This document shows positions 1 through 12,459 of a stretch of DNA of 64,000 nucleotides, in pieces. Below the pieces are notes generated by a model. That model worked only from the letters and a program-made list of their open reading frames with translations, did not search any database and was not told the DNA's origin. The first letter of the stretch is position 1. The number at the start of each line of letters is the position of its first letter. This stretch comes from Parelaphostrongylus tenuis (taxonomy: Eukaryota > Nematoda > Chromadorea > Rhabditida > Metastrongylidae), in contig JAHQIW010000354.1 of NCBI GenBank assembly GCA_019055375.1, positions 83,450-147,449 of the forward strand, in the 5' to 3' direction. Made by a program: the position numbers and the translations under genes.

Positions 1-1041
1 GGATTTCTTTATTATGAAAAGCATATGTGTTTTTGACTGTATGAAAAAAACTACTTTTGTTAAGTAAATTTATGGTCTTCTGTTGTACTTTGCTTAAGAT
101 GTGTACACTGTGGTCGAACATATTTGCGGATACTTGTTAAAAGCGGTGACGGTCAATTGCTTGAATGTACTAAAACACCTACAGGTTTTAATAGGCTGCT
201 TTTTATTGAATCCCTCCTCAGAGGGTTTCAATATCACGCCTTGCACTAAAGAAAGTCGCTCTGCATTTCGGTGCCGACAAATTGCTTATAAACTTGTCTA
301 CAAAGATAATAAGCAGCCAACATGGTGTATCGGCAGGGTCGGAAGTCAATGTTTTGACCGAGTACCATCTGATCATTTTGACGGCTTTTGATGGAATAAG
401 GTGCATGAGTGACCCTAAAAGAACGTACGACGCTCTATCGCTTTATTTTCACCTTCTGCCTCACGCCCATTCCCTCTTGGACTGCTTATGTCGAATAAAA
501 TTGAAACTGCGAAAATCGACCTGTTTCTGTTCTCTTAAAAAATATTCCTTCTCAGCTTTGCGCAAGTCGTCAATAGTTTATCTAGACTCCAGAATAGATT
601 GTAAAGCATGTTCTTTTCCACATTGAAATCTTCACTCATTACTAGAGGAGTTCGATTATACCTCCAATCATGTCCTAGTGGTGCGAATGCACTGTAGCCT
701 ATATAAATAAGAAAAAAAGATGAAGTTTTTGGCGCTCGTCAATTTTGAGTAATTCGTCATGCATTGGATTTCATAAAGAAGTGTTGGAAGTGATTGAATG
801 CGTATCCTGGTCTATACATTGCTTCACAGCGACTTACCGATCCATCAGCCCAGTGTTGCTATCCTCCCAGACAAATCTGGTATCAATCACTGTCTCAAAG
901 GGATAGAAAGGTTGACGAAGCTTGAGCGTAGGATCAAGCATGTTGGGTGTTAATAGACCTGCGAAGGAGCGTCTAATAATAGTGACGAGCCATAGACAGT
1001 CATACTAAAAAACATATCTAAAGTAGAGAGAGAACACGTGT

Positions 1042-1265
1042 AGGCGCAGTGGTTATTGGTGCTCTGCTGCACACACGTATTCGGTCAATCGATGGCTGAT
1101 GGTTTGACTACGCGGTCGTGGTTGACCAGGCATTCTCTTCTGTTAGAATCGGTGAACTGGTATCACTTTTTACCATGAATGACTTAATACATCGTAGGCC
1201 AGCGCGAGTCATTGTAAAGGCCGGATATGCACCTCAAACGACGATGCACGAAGACAAATGCATAG
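1042..1265 (+). mobile_element. Decayed SINE inside part A (also at 14516-14740 and 40468-40690)
   Basis: The A-box word ggcgcagtggttatt, the bodies gaatcggtgaactgg and gcgagtcattgtaaaggccg and the CACCTCAAACGA region follow SINE order. All three part-A copies share it, so it predates the duplication of the ~10 kb unit. Confidence 0.65.
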
Positions 1266-2078
1266 CTCATATTCCAGCGATTACCGCCCATGTGACCGAT
1301 GTTTTTGAAGCGCTTTACTTTTATTCAAGTGTTGGAACGTCGCAAGAATTAAACCGTGACTTAGTCTGGGAAATCAGGAGGTGGTCGAACAATCCCAGCC
1401 CAGTTCATCAATCTTTGCATTCGTCATTCTGGAGCGATGAGGCTCTACATTTTCGTTCAAAAATAAAACCATTTTCAGCTCGGCGGCGGCGATTCAAACG
1501 CAAAGATAACTCATCCAAATAACGACAATAGACCTCGCTACTGACTGTCTGGCTTTGCTCCAACAATTCTAATACTCATCGCCATTGCTTTCCCGTGACG
1601 AAATTCCATCTTTGGTGTCGCACTTGTCATTTTAGCAAATGGTCACCATTCGTGCTGAGCGTTCGAATTCTTAAAATCTGTTGAGCTTGGGCAGAATGAT
1701 CTCAGATACTTTTGTAGCATCTAATCGTGTTTGCTCTTCGTACAACTTCAATTTAGAACAAATGTATAAGTTTTATATACCATAATAACCTCGAGAAGTG
1801 CTCTAATCGACAATAAAAGCGAGAACTCAAATGCATGAAAAAAATTAACAGTGACGAAAAAAGTTCCTTTTTCGTTAGACAGCGACAAATGAATAATTGA
1901 CCTTTCGGCTGGACAAGAATTCTTCGCAGGAGTGTTTTTTCGAGAACTTAAATCTCTGGCTTAAGCCGTATGTGGACGGTTTTCTGAAACACCCTTCCAT
2001 AACTCCGTAAAATCCAATGTGATATGATGTCTCACCTTTGCCGCGCGCTTCCATTTTATCACACATATAGTTCGCTGG

Positions 2079-2376
2079 CATGTGGCGCAGTGGTTAGAGG
2101 TGCCCTGCGTCGCACACGAGGTCACTGGTTCGATCTCGCGCTCATGGCTCACCAAGCCATCCATCCCTCCGGGGTCGGTAAATTGGTACCAGACAGGTCT
2201 TAGACTTGTCTGGGAGGATAAGAAGCACTGACTCGGTTCAGCGGGTGGCCACCGCGAGTCATTGTAAAGGCCAGATGTGCATTCAATCACCTCAAACGAA
2301 GTTAAAAATTGAAGTCGAATGCATGGCGCATCCCTCAGGGATTGATCAACGCCGAGAGCTTTATCCTTTTATTTTT
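2079..2376 (+). mobile_element. tRNA-headed SINE, intact copy with 13 bp target-site duplication
   Basis: Head: GTGGCGCAGTGG (A-box-like) and GGTTCGATCTC (B-box-like) ~45 bp apart, as in a tRNA pol III promoter. Body: unique 3' part with cgcgagtcattgtaaaggc and a tail with gatcaacgccgagagc and T-rich end. It is bounded by perfect copies of tatagttcgctgg at 2066-2078 and 2377-2389. The target is inside part B of the segmental repeat. Confidence 0.88.
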
Positions 2377-3153
2377 TATAGTTCGCTGGAAGCACGAGGA
2401 GCATATAAACGTGTAGAGCAAACATACTATTTAGCAGTCGTTTTATCGACAGTTTCTTTCATGGAGGAGTAAGAATTTCCAATTGAATGACAAGTTCCAT
2501 ACCACATGTTCAACCAGCCAGCTAATCGATCAATCGCCCCGCTTCTAAGGCAGAAATTAGCCAGTAGACGAGCCTGCTTGTTCTGTGAAACTCGATCTTA
2601 CTTTCCCTGATACATTGCAGTGAAACGGCCCTTCTCAGAAGATAATCACATCGTTCGCATCGCTGAAATTGACGCTATTGATGATTACTAGTTGTCTAAA
2701 GAAAGAGCTCTGTCCGGGCGAAATTCGAAGCACAAATCTTTTCTATTTCCTACAGCGTTATCGAAAGAGTTTCTTCCAAAAAACAAATACGGTTTGAGTT
2801 CTTCGAGATTACAGATCTGAGTTCTTCCAGATTTGTGCTATCGAAAGAGCATCATAAGTCTAAAGGAGGAAATTTACATAGCGAAATATGAGCGAGATAA
2901 GAAAAAAAGGGGTGGCCGCGTGATACATAAATTTATTCTGGATGTTACAGTGTACAAAAGGGTGTTTTGAAAGACCAGCAACATGCGGCTTTAGCCAAAT
3001 ATCTGAGCTTTCGAGTGATGGCTAACAGTTCTATGAAGAAATCTTGTCCAGAGAATGAGATCGAATATTCGCTTGCCTTCTTCTATCTAAAGTACCACCA
3101 AATAGCCTGGAAAAATTCTTGCCAACCCAATAAATGTGTTTTTCTTGCCGTAG

Positions 3154-3420
3154 TTATGAAATTGCCTTACTTACTTGAGCATTGGGGAGTGCTGTGATCA
3201 TAAGACTACTAATGCTTGAAGTGGCTCGATTCAGAGTTGATCCCCCAACCACCAGTACTCTTCTGAATTCAATAATGAACGCCGCTTTCCTTGAAAATAA
3301 AAGGAGACGCGCGAGCAAGATGAAATCCTCGGGCAAGCGAGGCGACGAATCGAATGCTAGAAATGCTGAGACGCTCACAGCAAGAAGAAAAACTGTGACA
3401 CAGATGAAATAAAGTCATAA
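3154..3420 (-). pseudogene. Second exon of the secreted-protein-like family, part B, copy 1
   Basis: The minus strand encodes VFLLAVSVSAFLAFDSSPRL, PEDFILLARLLL and a further FRRVL block, ending at CTCAA followed by GTAAGTAAG, a perfect nematode donor. Relatives: copy 3 at 42600-42840 (same strand) and a diverged inverted one at 35785-36080, which keeps FDSSPRLPEEF and a GVLRMERSTPRRA block. Distance and order relative to the 3778-3990 exon are conserved in all three places. Function unknown. Confidence 0.45.
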
Positions 3421-3777
3421 AATGAGAGCAAGTACTAAATTAGTTGGATGGCTTGTTTCACACTAGCGCGAAGGTGAGCATCGTGTATTCGTTTTTTTTT
3501 TCAGCTAGTAGTTGCTTCCGTTTCTGTAGGCAAATCAGCATGATGACATCTCGCGCTACTTTCTTTATCAAACAGTGGTCTTCTGGATCTCAAAAACATG
3601 GCAGGTTCAAAACGATGCATGCCATTTAATCCCAGTAGAGATTGTTCAGTTCTTTTTCTCAATCACATTGTTATCCTTACTTATTGATCGATCGAGTCAA
3701 GCAAATGGCGTGGACTCTGTAATCTCCGTGCCATCTTTGCCAACTTGTTTTTCTTCCTGTAACGAATTCTTCACGAA

Positions 3778-3990
3778 TCAAGTTTTCTTCCTATCTGCGC
3801 ACACCAATTTTTCCCCCTTCACCCCACTGAGTGTGATTTCTTCTTCACTGGTACGCTTAGGAAAGTTGACGCCGTTGGCATTGCGAAGCTCTGTACAAAG
3901 TAGAAGAATTAGCGAGAGACATGCGACGAGTTTTCCATCAATAGCTATGTCTTTTCCTATCCCAATCGGGATTTTAATTATTTGATTTGA
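3778..3990 (-). pseudogene. Secreted-protein-like exon in part B, copy 1
   Basis: The minus strand reads a hydrophobic stretch LVACLSLILLLC, then TELRNANG and VNFPKRTSEEEITLSG, ending at a TGA. It resembles a signal peptide with a cleavage site near ANG, followed by a polar segment with a dibasic KR. No ATG lies in frame upstream, so an upstream exon would be needed. A diverged version at 35346-35478 keeps VNFPKRASEAEVTLSG on the opposite strand, which supports a real ancestral coding exon. Family not recognised. It is probably inactive here. Confidence 0.45.
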
Positions 3991-4494
3991 TGCGGCCTAG
4001 GGCAGCGTTGGGTGACTGCGACCCTGTTAGATCCCTTTTCTTGTATTAGTAGCAAGGAGCCAATATGAAGAGCTGCGTTTCTCTTTTGATTTCGTGACGA
4101 CAATCTGGCAGAGAATTGATGTTGATCAGGACTATTTTAAGCCACCAAAATCTATTAACATTTCAATTCTTCCATCTGCTGACCGCATTTTCATGGCTGG
4201 CATAGGTGAGAACAACGAGAAACACATGCACGGACTATATGTATAACTCGTTTCTCAGCAGTACTTCGACAAAAGATAAAGTACTTAACAATTGAATTTG
4301 TCATATAGTGATGAACTAGACTTCACTCTGTCGTGCTAGGAAATCAAAATTTGCTATCTTTCCATGATGCTTTTATTCACCACAACAATTCTACTCCACT
4401 TAACTTACACAACTACAAAAATGCCAGTTGCCAGATATAGCAAAAAGACATCACTAGAATTATTGTTTCTCTTCAAGGAAGAAAACGATAAAGA

Positions 4495-4800
4495 AAGTTA
4501 ATGGGTGCCAATTAGACCACCTTCGCTTTGCTAGTGACGTCGTTCTTATAACACCAAGCTTAGTTGCCAATAATACAGGTGAATTGGAACTCAACACATG
4601 ATACATTAAAAAAATATGTGAGAAGAAAGCACTCGTCGTAACTTGTTCAGCTTTCTTCTCTGATAGAACAAAGCGACTCACACAAAAAAGACTGAATTGG
4701 AAATCTGTAAGAGCTCAACCTCGAGAAAGATTATTGGAAGACGCTCAAGAATTCCGCCGCATGGAGATAAGGTACAATTTGAAAGTTCGATGTGGAGTTT
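4495..4800 (+). pseudogene. Reverse transcriptase remnant at the end of part B (also 43938-44250)
   Basis: VNGCQLDHLRFASDVVLITP resembles the RTE palm motif with FADD changed to FASD. The following KRLTQKRLN / RAQPRERLLEDAQEFRR segment is well kept between copies but not recognised. Confidence 0.5.
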
Positions 4801-5179
4801 TCTAGCACATGAATCCATAAAACGGTTGGAGTATCAATGCGTCATTTTTTGGTGGTTGCAAATGCTCAAAAAGTATTATGAGTCTGTGCGTAATTTAATC
4901 ACATCGGTACCTAAAGCCTTTGAATTGCATTAACTTATTGCTTTTTGAACATGACTGGATTAAACAGATGATTACTCTTGTGGTTTGACAACAGCACTCA
5001 TGTTCGGACACATCCGCCCAAATATAAGTTGTATTGGGAAGTTATCCTATCGGTCGAATCTTTTATGGAATTCTCCGCTCATCGATCACATCTCTACCTA
5101 TGTTTGTGTTACGATATTCCCGCATCTTTCAAGAAAGAGCTTTCTTGGTCAGCGTATATCCACTAACTGCACCGTAACT

Positions 5180-5705
5180 CGTCAAAGAACGAGCGTCATT
5201 CCTTCCCAAGCAGAAAAGTCATCATTTTCTAAAATTGAAAAGAGCGACATCCCCATTTGTACACCGATGGAAACGAATTCTAATGAAAAAATAATCATAT
5301 TAGTGTAAGTGTAATCGTTGTTTGTCAGAAGAAATGTTTAACGTCCAGCTTTCGGTAACTGTCGCGTAATAAGGCTGCTCGATCGTCACACAACACATAC
5401 TTCACATTGGCAAACATGATTTCTTTCGTGTTACTCTACAAGACCTCATTCATATCTCAAGCAAAGGAAAATGCAAAGAGTGGTTTTTTCTAGATGATCG
5501 CTTTCGTTGCTATTTGGGATATGACCTGATTTTCCATCATTTATGTGCTATTTTGACTATTTTGCTTGCATTTCGCTATAATATTGTTTACGAAGGCTAC
5601 AAATAAAGTAGACACATTGTCGCCAAAGGACCGGTGTTTCATGATTCGAAACGTACTTCGACGTCATTTCAAAGTTGCTTAGCCTTTGTGTGTGCTTGAG
5701 GGGTC
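5180..5705 (-). pseudogene. Partial genomic duplicate of the NT5C2-like gene
   Basis: This stretch aligns collinearly with 51925-52460, covering the exon encoding the motif II region (52043-52183), its intron and part of the next exon, plus upstream intron sequence. Intron sequence is kept, so it is a DNA-level duplicate and not a retrocopy. Small indels in the exon copy break the frame (for example one base lost next to the VEKYV codons). The left junction falls where the ~10 kb repeat unit ends, with the short word gtaac shared by both sides. The right end abuts the tRNA-like tandem array. Confidence 0.8.
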
Positions 5706-6360
5706 ACGACATAGTGGTGTAAATGACTTAAGTGCAAGGGAAACAAAACAGTCAAAGGAGGCAACCCATGTGGTCCAGACCTCTCTGGAATGAAGCTCAT
5801 CTCACTTCGGAGCCGAAGTGTCCCACCATGGCATGGTGCAATGAAGGGGTAGAATCTAAGAAAAATAAGAAACATCGAAAGAAGTAAAAACAAACCTGGG
5901 TCAATCCGTCCCGTACGGGAATCGAAGTTATCTTATGTCGGACATGAAGTGTCCGACTAGGATAACAAAAGTGTACGACCTCGGCATAGTGGTGTAAATG
6001 ACTGAAGTGCAAAGGAAACAAAAGCAGTCAAAGAAGGCAACTCCTCTTGGGTCAATCCTACCTCTTACTGGAATCGAGCTCATCTCGCTTCGGAGCCGAA
6101 ATGTCCAACCACGGCAGAGTGGTTTAAACGACTACAATAAAAAGTTAACAAAAGACATCAAAAGAGGCAACTGCTTGCGGGTCTATCCGTCCCGTGCGAG
6201 AATTGAACACAACTTATGTTGGAGCTGAAGTGTCCGACCACAGCATAGTTGTGTAAGTGACTAGAGTTCAAGGGGAAACAAAAAGTCAAAAGAGGTAGCT
6301 CCACGTGGGTCAATCCGACCTCTTACTGGAATCGAGCTAATCTCACTTTTCCCCCTCACT
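5706..6360 (-). repeat. Tandem array of ~130 bp tRNA-like units
   Basis: At least five units (around 5760-5835, 5905-5995, 6047-6127, 6180-6250, 6305-6360). Each, on the minus strand, has a TGCCGTGGTCGGACA A-box-like word, a CTTCG-GCTC-CGAAG stem-loop and a GAGTTCGATTCC B-box-like word. Between units: a spacer with aatgactgaagtgcaagggaaacaaa. Acceptor stems do not pair, so these are SINE-like or tRNA-pseudogene repeats, not tRNA genes. Confidence 0.75.
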
Positions 6361-6596
6361 ATACCACCAAAGATTCTAGTCTCTAAGTTCGTGTTGCTAT
6401 AAAAAGCAGAAGAGATGCACATCTCCAAATCCTGATAGTAGCACTTTCGATTTCCATAGAGCTGGTAGTCACAGTCTATATATACTTCTCGCAAGACATG
6501 ACATCATATTTTCAGAAAAAAAATTGCAGACCAGCGGTGGACTTTCCGGGCAGACATTCATCATATCTACATGTACATATATTACTAGTCTAATAT

Positions 6597-7885
6597 GCTG
6601 ATTAAATGTATTGTACAAGCTTTGAAGATTATTCTTCTACGCATTTCGAAGAAGTTGGATAAAGCAGAGCCAGTTGAGCAAGCAAACTTTCAGAAGGGAT
6701 TCTGTTGCATAGACCACATCCATACCGCGTCACAGCTCATTGAAGTCTAGCGGGAATACACTATGCTCTGGCCAACCCTCACTGACTAGAAAAAGCGTTT
6801 GAAGCGTTGAAAATCAGCGTTCGTGAACAAATGTATATTTTCTTTCTATATATGTACATTAAGTAGCTGCTATCGAAGTTTTGGCAAAAAATAGTGCTTT
6901 TCGATCGACCCTTCAGCACGTCCATAAAAGAATGGGTTCGACAAGGCAACAATATTTAGCTAAAGCTGTTCTGCTACTTCAAAACGGGTGACAATGTCGT
7001 TTGATTAAGATGAAAAGGCTTACGCAACGATCAAAAATTTCTATGAAACGCTCATTTTTTGGAAGAAATCGTTACCATTCTGAAAAGCGTTAGTGAAGCA
7101 GAGCCGATGCTCAATGAATTCAACGAAGCGGAAGAAATGTTAGGTTACGCATAAACAAGAACAAGACACAGTACATGAAGAGACCATGGTGCGAAGGTAA
7201 ACAAATTAAAATTCGATGCTTTACTAATGAAAGAGACCGCACACCTTGCAGGTATATCTTAGACATTCAACGAACATAGAGAACAACATGAAAGAGAGAG
7301 AAGAAAAGCAGTGTAGGTTGCATTTGGACCTTTCAAAGAAATTACCATCCAAAAAACGGACCTCATGCTCTTTGCTCACCCTTTCGGTATATCGGTCGTC
7401 CCAGCGCTCGTTCATGCAGTAGTGAGGTGGGCTGGTACTACAACCACGTTAAGATATCTGCGCACCACTTACAGGGTGCTTACGATGTCTTCTCAAATCC
7501 AGTCGGTACTAGCAACGTTTAGCCGGCTTGCGCAGCTCAGATCTTCAAAACTTAACCAACCTTTGTAATTCGAAATTTTTTACATCGATAGCAAAGCTCA
7601 TATGGGCCAATCACATAGCCAAAAGAGCGCGTGATAGATGGACGGAAAGAACAGTGAAGTGGGCTCCAAAAGAATGCAAGCGACCTCCTGGAAGACCACA
7701 TAAAAGATGCAAGGACGTTTTGTTGGCTAACCTCAACCATGTGTATCTGCAGATGGCAACGAGTTTAGAATCACAGAATGGACCTCGCGTACGTCACCAT
7801 GAACCATGGCCAACCTCCGTAGACGATATTGCACGAGAGAGAAACATATGGAAATCATCATGGGTTGACACTGCCAGCTAAGACG
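6597..7885 (+). pseudogene. Second RTE lineage, reverse transcriptase through C-terminus, decayed
   Basis: Starts ILLRISKKLDKAEPVEQANF, QKGFCCIDHIHTASQLIEV, then a stop and frameshifts. Later blocks: SEAEPMLNEFNEAEE (~7090), and RDRWTERTVKWAPKECKRPP with GRPHKRCKDV (~7630-7710), ending near 7881. The catalytic FADD-type motif is lost. Sequence differs from the RTE at 29085, so two lineages are present. Confidence 0.82.
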
Positions 7886-9566
7886 AGGCATCTAAGTATT
7901 CATGTAAGTAAGTATCAATGAACATTTGTCTTGCTTGCCTTTTCGAGTAAAACAATAAATGGCTTCCCAAGACTTTTAGTATAAGCACCGGCCATCAATC
8001 GGGTTAATCGCTGGAGATTTCGTCCACAAATGATAGTGCACTTTGTCAGAGTATACAATATATCTGAGAGTACTGAATGATCAGCAGAACATTTGACTTT
8101 GAGCGAGAGCTCAATCCGCGTTTTGCTCATATCTGGAGCGCGTATTACTACTTCACCACCAACGCTAACGCACTACCACCAATCTTTCTTCCACATAGCT
8201 TATCTAACACGTAGGCAAAAACCTCTAACGCACTTGATGGATAAGCACATATCGGCATTAGATACAGTTGAGGTGAGAGCTGTTAAGACTATGAAATAAT
8301 GATATTGTCTCGTATAGTTCGACGGCGCTATATTTTAAGCCTTAATCCTCAACCATTACCCCACAACTAAGGCTAGCGGTGCCAAACATGTTTCACTGCA
8401 ACCGTTCCGAGACGACTAAGAATAACGGAGCCGAACATATCTCGCTTTGGCATGTATCCCTGAGCAGTCGGTTAGCAGTTCTGTTCCCACTTTTACTTCT
8501 TAATTTCGGCCTTACATCATCTCCGAGTCAACTAGAGCCCGAACTAAACTTGAGACTGAGTTCATGAAGACCTGAAATAGCTATTGCGACGCTGACTTAG
8601 GAATTGAAGGAAACCAAAACTACACAATTAGTAATATAGTAATCTCGTTATCCTGAGCAGTGGGAACTCCCGCCTGTGGCGTGAGCTGGTGAGGCAGTGA
8701 GAGGCCACAAAATTAACGGGTACACAGTCACGGTTGAACCAAAAAGCATTTCCCCAATCATCTATCAGATTATATTGAATTCTGAGCGAGGTCATAAGTG
8801 CAGCCGAATAGTGAAGTTCCAAATAGATAACACCTTCGAGTAACTGTCAGCTTAGTTGGGTATGATATTTCTTTGTGCCTACTAGACCAAATCACTCAAC
8901 AAGTTGGTTGCTAACAGTTGCAGTACTTTATATCAGGGAGAGAGTGGTAGCAGAGAGGTGAAGTCGGTGTTATAGTGATAGTGCGCGCTCACGCCATGGT
9001 GAAACACGAGTCCAACGCCCGTCTCATGTCGATTGTTTTGTAAACCACTCGATACTCTCAGATCAGATTAGTAAATAAGATCAATGTTTAATGTAGCATA
9101 ACTCTGAGAGAATCTATGAGGATATAACATTGTTGTTCAGCCATAAAAGTAGTCATTCGCTCAGCCAATTCACCGCTATTATCAGTCGTTGTTTATATTT
9201 GACAGGGATTCTAACTGAACAACTCGGCGAAGTTTAGACAAGAAAATTTTGAATATGATAAAATAGACAATGAGGAAAAGTGAGATCACCGTAGTTGAAC
9301 GTGACAGAGATGTCTTTGAAACACAGTAATGATCGTGACCGGACTCACATACGAAAGAAAGGACAAGAATTGTCAACATTACAAAGCTTTTTCGCTAATG
9401 CTAATCTCATTTATAATGACTTACACGTGCATGTAGAAGATGCAGATAGGATATCACAAATATAGGAACGTTGTTCTCCGCATGTTTGATAATAAATCGG
9501 ATTCTTGAATGTCCTAAGAAGTACATTTGTTGATAGAGGGGATGATGAATGTTAAGAGCTGTTTGA

Positions 9567-10208
9567 GTACTGTTCTATTATGGCGGCACCACTTGAGGCC
9601 TTCAGAAAAAGCGTCTTCTTTGCTGTTTTCTGACGAATGCATGATTACCTGATATCTTATATGTTTTACTTCTCATTTTGTTTGTTCTTAACGCCGTACT
9701 AGTCAAAATGAGATTTTGTTCCACATTTGAAGATTTCTTGCGTGATGAAATTCTCCTGTAAGAAAATTACAACCGCTAGATAGAGCAAATCTTTCTGATT
9801 AAGAAAATGTGTTTGCTCTTTAGAAAGAACTTCTTATAGCTCTGCAATCCACACCTTAACCAACTTGTAGTGCTCACTAGGTGTGAAACTCAATATTCTT
9901 CCGGTCGTTACGAAGCTCGAAAAAGTTTCTTCTAAAAGCCAAATATACCGTTATAATTGCAAAGATTTTTTCTATCTAACGATTATAAAATTAATGCAAA
10001 GAAACCTTTAACCAGTGGGAAATCTTTGAATGAGGAACAAAGTCTTATTTTAATTGATACGACGCCAAAAATGAGCTACCTGAGAAATCAAATATGCTAT
10101 TGAAATTTACTTAATTTGAGATATCGATTTACTACAAAAACCGACGCAAAAGCAAAAAATACTTTTTTACCGAAGGCCTCAATTGGCGTCGCCATAATAG
10201 AACAGTAC
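9567..10208. repeat. 642 bp inverted-repeat element in part C, copy 2
   Basis: Arms of ~70 bp begin gtactgttctattatggcg on both ends (right arm inverted), sharing ttgaggccttc; the centre is unrelated sequence. Looks like a MITE-type non-autonomous DNA element. No flanking duplication is visible. Confidence 0.6.
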
Positions 10209-12459
10209 CGTTGTTTGTTTTGATCGACGTCAAAATCAGCACCATAACTGTGACTACAGTGTATAGAAATACTCGAAGGTGATGTGTCATTGCACTTCAG
10301 GAGATTCAGATCCCGATGTAATTGAATCATGCACGGATCGGTTATTTTTTAATTCAATTGCACCTACGAAGGTTTGACACAGCTCAACCACAACTGTTTT
10401 ATGAACTCAGGCGGGTAGACAATTCCGCATGCAACTCTTAGAATCGCTATTTGACCTCTTTATGGTGAAATTAGTAAGGTTTCTCATTATCCTTTCTTGA
10501 GGTCCAAGCTCTGTCATATTCTTCCAGTGTTGCAGCTTATTTGTGAGCAAGAAGAGATGATGCTTAAATGCATGTGCTGTAGTCTCTCTTATGTGAGATT
10601 CCCTTATCCATCAGATAAATTGCCTGAACATCGCACAACCAGTGTTTATTTCACATACATTTTGCCTGGCGTACTATGTGTTAAGTGCCAATTACCTGTA
10701 TCACTTGTCGACTTGTTCATCAGCGAGCAATTCAAGCAAGCGCTAGTTAACTTTTCATTTCCACTATCATGAGCAGGAATAGCCGAGCTTACTGTCAGCT
10801 CAACGGTCTTCCTACTGTACATGCCGAGGAATCTGCAAAGGAAATCAGAAGTCGACATCGACCTTCCTCCATCGGCTGTCATTAGAATGCTTTGCGTGTA
10901 CGAATCACTTGATTATGTAGAAGAGTGTATACTGTAATTTTTCAGTGATTCTCTGCGATTGTAACAGTATAAATAAATATCCGACCTCACCGCTGGACAG
11001 AATTTTTTCATAGGAGTGTTAGTAATCATTCGATAGATTAAATCTCCGGCTCTAACCCCCGCGCAGCCGGTTTTCGAAAATACCTTTTCCTAGACGTTGC
11101 TACAGAAGGAACTTCTTTTGGTTTCACAAGCGCATAGTTCTCTGCGAACAGAGCTCTTTCTTTGGACTGTTATTAATCACTGCAATAACGTAATGTATGA
11201 TTGCAACGCTTTGCTTATATCCTGAAAAGACCGCTTCTCTTTAACGCAGTAGGAAAAAAATGGAATTACACGTGCGAGCAAGGTGGTCTTTAGCTAATTC
11301 ATGGGCCGCTGGGCAGACACCAAGGTCGCCTGACGCGGCTACCGACCGATTGTTGAGAATATTGACGTGCAGAGAAAATCTCGTAGTATCTGGATGGCTT
11401 CAAGCCGCTGTTGGAGGCAAGTAGGAAGTCTGGCCTCCTGAATTCCATCAAAGTGATCATAATGAGAATTGATTTCTTCATAAATAGAAGTATTTTAAGT
11501 CTTTCTGTAGCAGTGTCATATTTTTTGTCTATAGTTTTTCTTTCAAAGTAGAGAAATGATTTCTAATTGAATAATAAAGATTGCACTAGCATAAGTCCTG
11601 TCGAAAATCGATCGATAATTGCTCAGCCCCATTGTCTCTGCACCCAGCGGTACTTGAAATAACCAAAGACCACATTGTTTGCACATGTTAATCAACCTAT
11701 TTTTTCCGCTGCATTGCAGAGAAGCGATTTGTAAGGATATAAGCACAGCGTTGGAATCAGCAAACATTACGCTATCGAGGTGATTACTAATAGTCTAAAG
11801 AAGGAGCTCTATCCAGCGAGAAATCTTCGCTCTGAGACATAATTATATTTTGGACTTTACAATGTTTTAAAGGATTTTTTCAAACAGCGCCCGCAAAGAA
11901 ATCTACCCAGGAATTCAAGATTTCGAATGATTACTGATATTCCTATGGAATGTTCGTGTTCACCCAATGAGTTCGCAAATTCTTTTATCTCCTTGTAATC
12001 GAAAAGAACCCCCTGGTTTATAATTACTGGCTTAGGTCGAACAGAGTAGCAGTGGCTGTCCAATGCACAGAATTCAAGTTAACTGGTTGGAGGAAGATGA
12101 CGCTGTTTGAATAACAGAGCATATGTACTATCTTGTTAAGCGTACGTCCATCGTGGTAAGCCATGCCACAAAAGAATAGGAAGTTATTTGCGATTAGTTT
12201 CTTTCTTTTCTTCCCGTTATTTGTAAGATTATTTTGATAGAATACAAAAAATAATCACTACTGTTGTGAACTAAAGGAAACCTCTAAATTGAAAGATGAA
12301 ACCATCACTAAACCATCACCCAAACAAAGGCGCATATCAGAGATGGACGTAATCTAAAGTGAAAATTTACCACTACCAACATTTAGAGGGTAATAATTCC
12401 GTTTGGCTTTCATGTAATCGTACTTGTATGTCGTCTTGACTGCTGATGTTTCCGAAAAA

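Larger units (their letters stand above)
1..5180 (+). repeat. ~10 kb segmental repeat, copy 1 (parts A and B)
   Basis: The window opens inside part A (1 to ~1560), which aligns with 13478-15142 and 39430-41000. It continues into part B (~1560-5180), which aligns with ~41000-44615. Similarity appears to be roughly 85-92% by eye, with many small indels. Differences include a 298 bp SINE at 2079-2376, replaced in copy 3 by another insert at the same site. No long intact ORF exists in it. Confidence 0.88.

Noticed and set aside
1118..1522. 134-codon open frame in part A
   Set aside because: It overlaps the decayed SINE, and the other two part-A copies break it with stops and indels.
3575..3985. 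136-codon plus-strand frame in part B
   Set aside because: It looks conserved with 35433-35654, but the opposite strand carries the more sensible signal peptide and VNFPKR block; this is probably its antisense shadow.
5700..6360. CRISPR-like array
   Set aside because: Units are ~130 bp, diverged from one another, tRNA-like, and in a eukaryotic context.
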